From Nostoc cf. commune SO-36 (lineage in GTDB: Bacteria > Cyanobacteriota > Cyanobacteriia > Cyanobacteriales > Nostocaceae): 64,000 bases of DNA. Shown piece after piece: positions 62,933 to 64,000 of this stretch. A program made the position numbers and the translations under genes. The number at the start of each line of letters is the position of its first letter. Positions within the stretch are counted from its first letter, which is position 1. The notes beneath the pieces were generated by a model. It was given only the letters and a program-made list of their open reading frames with translations. It was not told the DNA's origin and searched no databases. The stretch is taken from positions 1,804,501 to 1,868,500 of the forward strand of contig NZ_AP025732.1 of assembly GCF_023734775.1 (NCBI RefSeq), written 5' to 3'.

Positions 62933-63619
62933 ATGTTAGTACCACTGACTCGCCAGAAATTTGAACAAGTTGTCCCCCTAATTGCCACTGGTTTGCAGTA
63001 CAAGTACTACTGGGGGAAGTTCTCAAATTTTTTGCAACGGCTGTTAATTTCTGTAGTTGCGGTAGTTATTCTTTTGCTTGTAACAGTTATTTTCAAGCTT
63101 GAGTTTGCTTCAATAGTATTTGTGCTAGGGGTAATTAGCGCTTTTTTTTGGCTGTGGTATCCAGTGTTTCAAGCAAGTATGCGAAATTTGCAATACCGCC
63201 GTTATAAGTACGGCGGCTTTTTCCGTGGTCGAGTATTAGATTGGTGGATTACAGACCAATTAGTAGGTAAACAAGAAACAGTCAACAACAAAGGCGAATT
63301 GGTGATTGTAGAAAACCGAGAAAAACAGATAAACTTGGAAGTGGGTGATGAAACAGGATTTACAATTGAATTTGTAGCACCATTACGTCCTGCCCACAAA
63401 GTTATTACTCGCGGTCAAATTGCAGAAATGGTAGTAATGTCAAATCGCCCAGATTTGAGCAGTATTGAAGAATTCAGTGATATATACTTTCCCAGTCGTG
63501 ACCTTTGGGTGAGCGATTATCCTTATCTGCGGCGGGATTTCTTTAACGAAATTGGTCGCCGTTTGCGTGAAGACCAACAACAAAAGCCGCGGCGGCGGCG
63601 TCGCAGAGAAGAGGAATAA
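62933..63619 (+). CDS. Conserved cyanobacterial membrane protein of unknown function
   Basis: 228 residues with two close membrane helices (LLISVVAVVILLLVTVIF and IVFVLGVISAFFWLWYPVF, about 37-80). A soluble domain follows (GFFRGRVLDWWITDQLVG ... FTIEFVAPLRPAHKVITRGQ). The tail is strikingly basic then acidic (PRRRRRREEE). The 18-base spacing suggests co-transcription with dapB. Function not known. Confidence 0.8.
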   Translation: MLVPLTRQKFEQVVPLIATGLQYKYYWGKFSNFLQRLLISVVAVVILLLVTVIFKLEFASIVFVLGVISAFFWLWYPVFQASMRNLQYRRYKYGGFFRGRVLDWWITDQLVGKQETVNNKGELVIVENREKQINLEVGDETGFTIEFVAPLRPAHKVITRGQIAEMVVMSNRPDLSSIEEFSDIYFPSRDLWVSDYPYLRRDFFNEIGRRLREDQQQKPRRRRRREEE

Positions 63620-63645
63620 ACTCTCTTATACTTTCTGCCTTCTTG

Positions 63646-64000
63646 CTAACGGGAGCATCCCACTTTGATAAGTTTCCCTTGCAAACGATAAGTCACTGGT
63701 TTACAAACAAAACCTGCCGACTGAGGCTCTACATAAGAGCGCTTTGGCGGATTTTGTTTTTTTAGCAGCGACTTCCAATCACCAGACATTTTTTTGAGAG
63801 TAGGATGCTTACTTAAAAATTGTGAGTTTGCAACAATATCGTGAGGGCCTTTAACATTTATTTTGCCACTATTCATGTAGATATTATAATCATAAATAAC
63901 GTTTTTATTCTTAGTATTAAGATTAATATTTTTCCCCGGAAAAGCATAAAGAATGTTTCTGAGAATTCTGACATCAGATGACGTGTGAGCAAATATTTGT
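63646..64000 (-). CDS. Unknown protein (3' part, runs off the right edge)
   Basis: The frame ending at 63646 is open to the right edge, so the internal ATG at 63876 need not be the start. It reads FAHTSSDVRILRNILYAFPG ... SGKINVKGPHDIVANSQFLS ... QSAGFVCKPVTYRL and ends KVGCSR. The last codons are formed by GGGAGCATCCCA (63651-63662 on the + strand), the same 12 bases that begin the 182-bp MITE. No family recognised. Confidence 0.5.
   Translation of the reverse strand, partial: QIFAHTSSDVRILRNILYAFPGKNINLNTKNKNVIYDYNIYMNSGKINVKGPHDIVANSQFLSKHPTLKKMSGDWKSLLKKQNPPKRSYVEPQSAGFVCKPVTYRLQGKLIKVGCSR

Overview
The window comes from a filamentous, heterocyst-forming cyanobacterium of the Nostoc/Anabaena group. 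The evidence is an rbcL-rbcX-rbcS operon, psbA, psbP and pcyA, a DevBCA-type exporter set, very frequent HIP1 octamers (GCGATCGC), and many short tandem heptamer repeats of the Nostoc kind (CCCAATG, AAATGAC, GAGTTAT) between genes. No rRNA, tRNA or CRISPR array was found.

Layout. 1-10.4 kb: 5' part of a PAS/GAF sensor (left edge), a small ribbon-helix-helix-like protein, lepA, a ferritin-like gene with an in-frame stop, an aldo/keto reductase, a 205-bp transposon-like repeat, two small genes and a frameshifted ppc. 10.8-15.5 kb: a two-gene cell-surface acylation unit (a large DUF1574/SGNH-like protein and an AlgI-type MBOAT acyltransferase, the latter frameshifted). 15.8-24.1 kb: psbA with a clear terminator, an ACT-domain malic enzyme (frameshifted), dnaK, an SDR (frameshifted) and a histidine kinase. 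24.4-28.2 kb: a GHL10 glycosidase, a frameshifted aspartic-protease-like gene, an M15-like peptidase with peptidoglycan-binding repeats and a truncated DUF1772 gene. 28.2-37.5 kb: accessory region with a STAND (NB-ARC) ATPase carrying 14 WD40 repeats and a giant RTX calcium-binding protein. 37.7-48.1 kb: a PIN gene broken by a mobile element, an ABC exporter, a glycosyltransferase, GNAT, TPR, MDR and HAD proteins. 48.2-51.8 kb: devB-devC-devA. 52.9-63.6 kb: pcyA, maf, psbP, an SGNH hydrolase, rbcLXS, a secreted propeller, panB and dapB. A partial unknown gene runs off the right edge.

Two patterns stand out. First, several non-autonomous mobile elements (MITEs) are visible with inverted ends and, in several cases, target duplications. 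The best is a 182-bp element whose two copies differ at one base; each sits inside a coding sequence that reads through again when the element and one target copy are removed. A different 100-bp element occurs twice with no difference. Second, about ten genes, including the central-metabolism genes ppc and malic enzyme, are broken by single-base indels, mostly extra bases. Because some of these genes should be indispensable, many of the indels are probably consensus errors, whereas the PIN gene is truly decayed. Frame-broken genes are given below as one span each.
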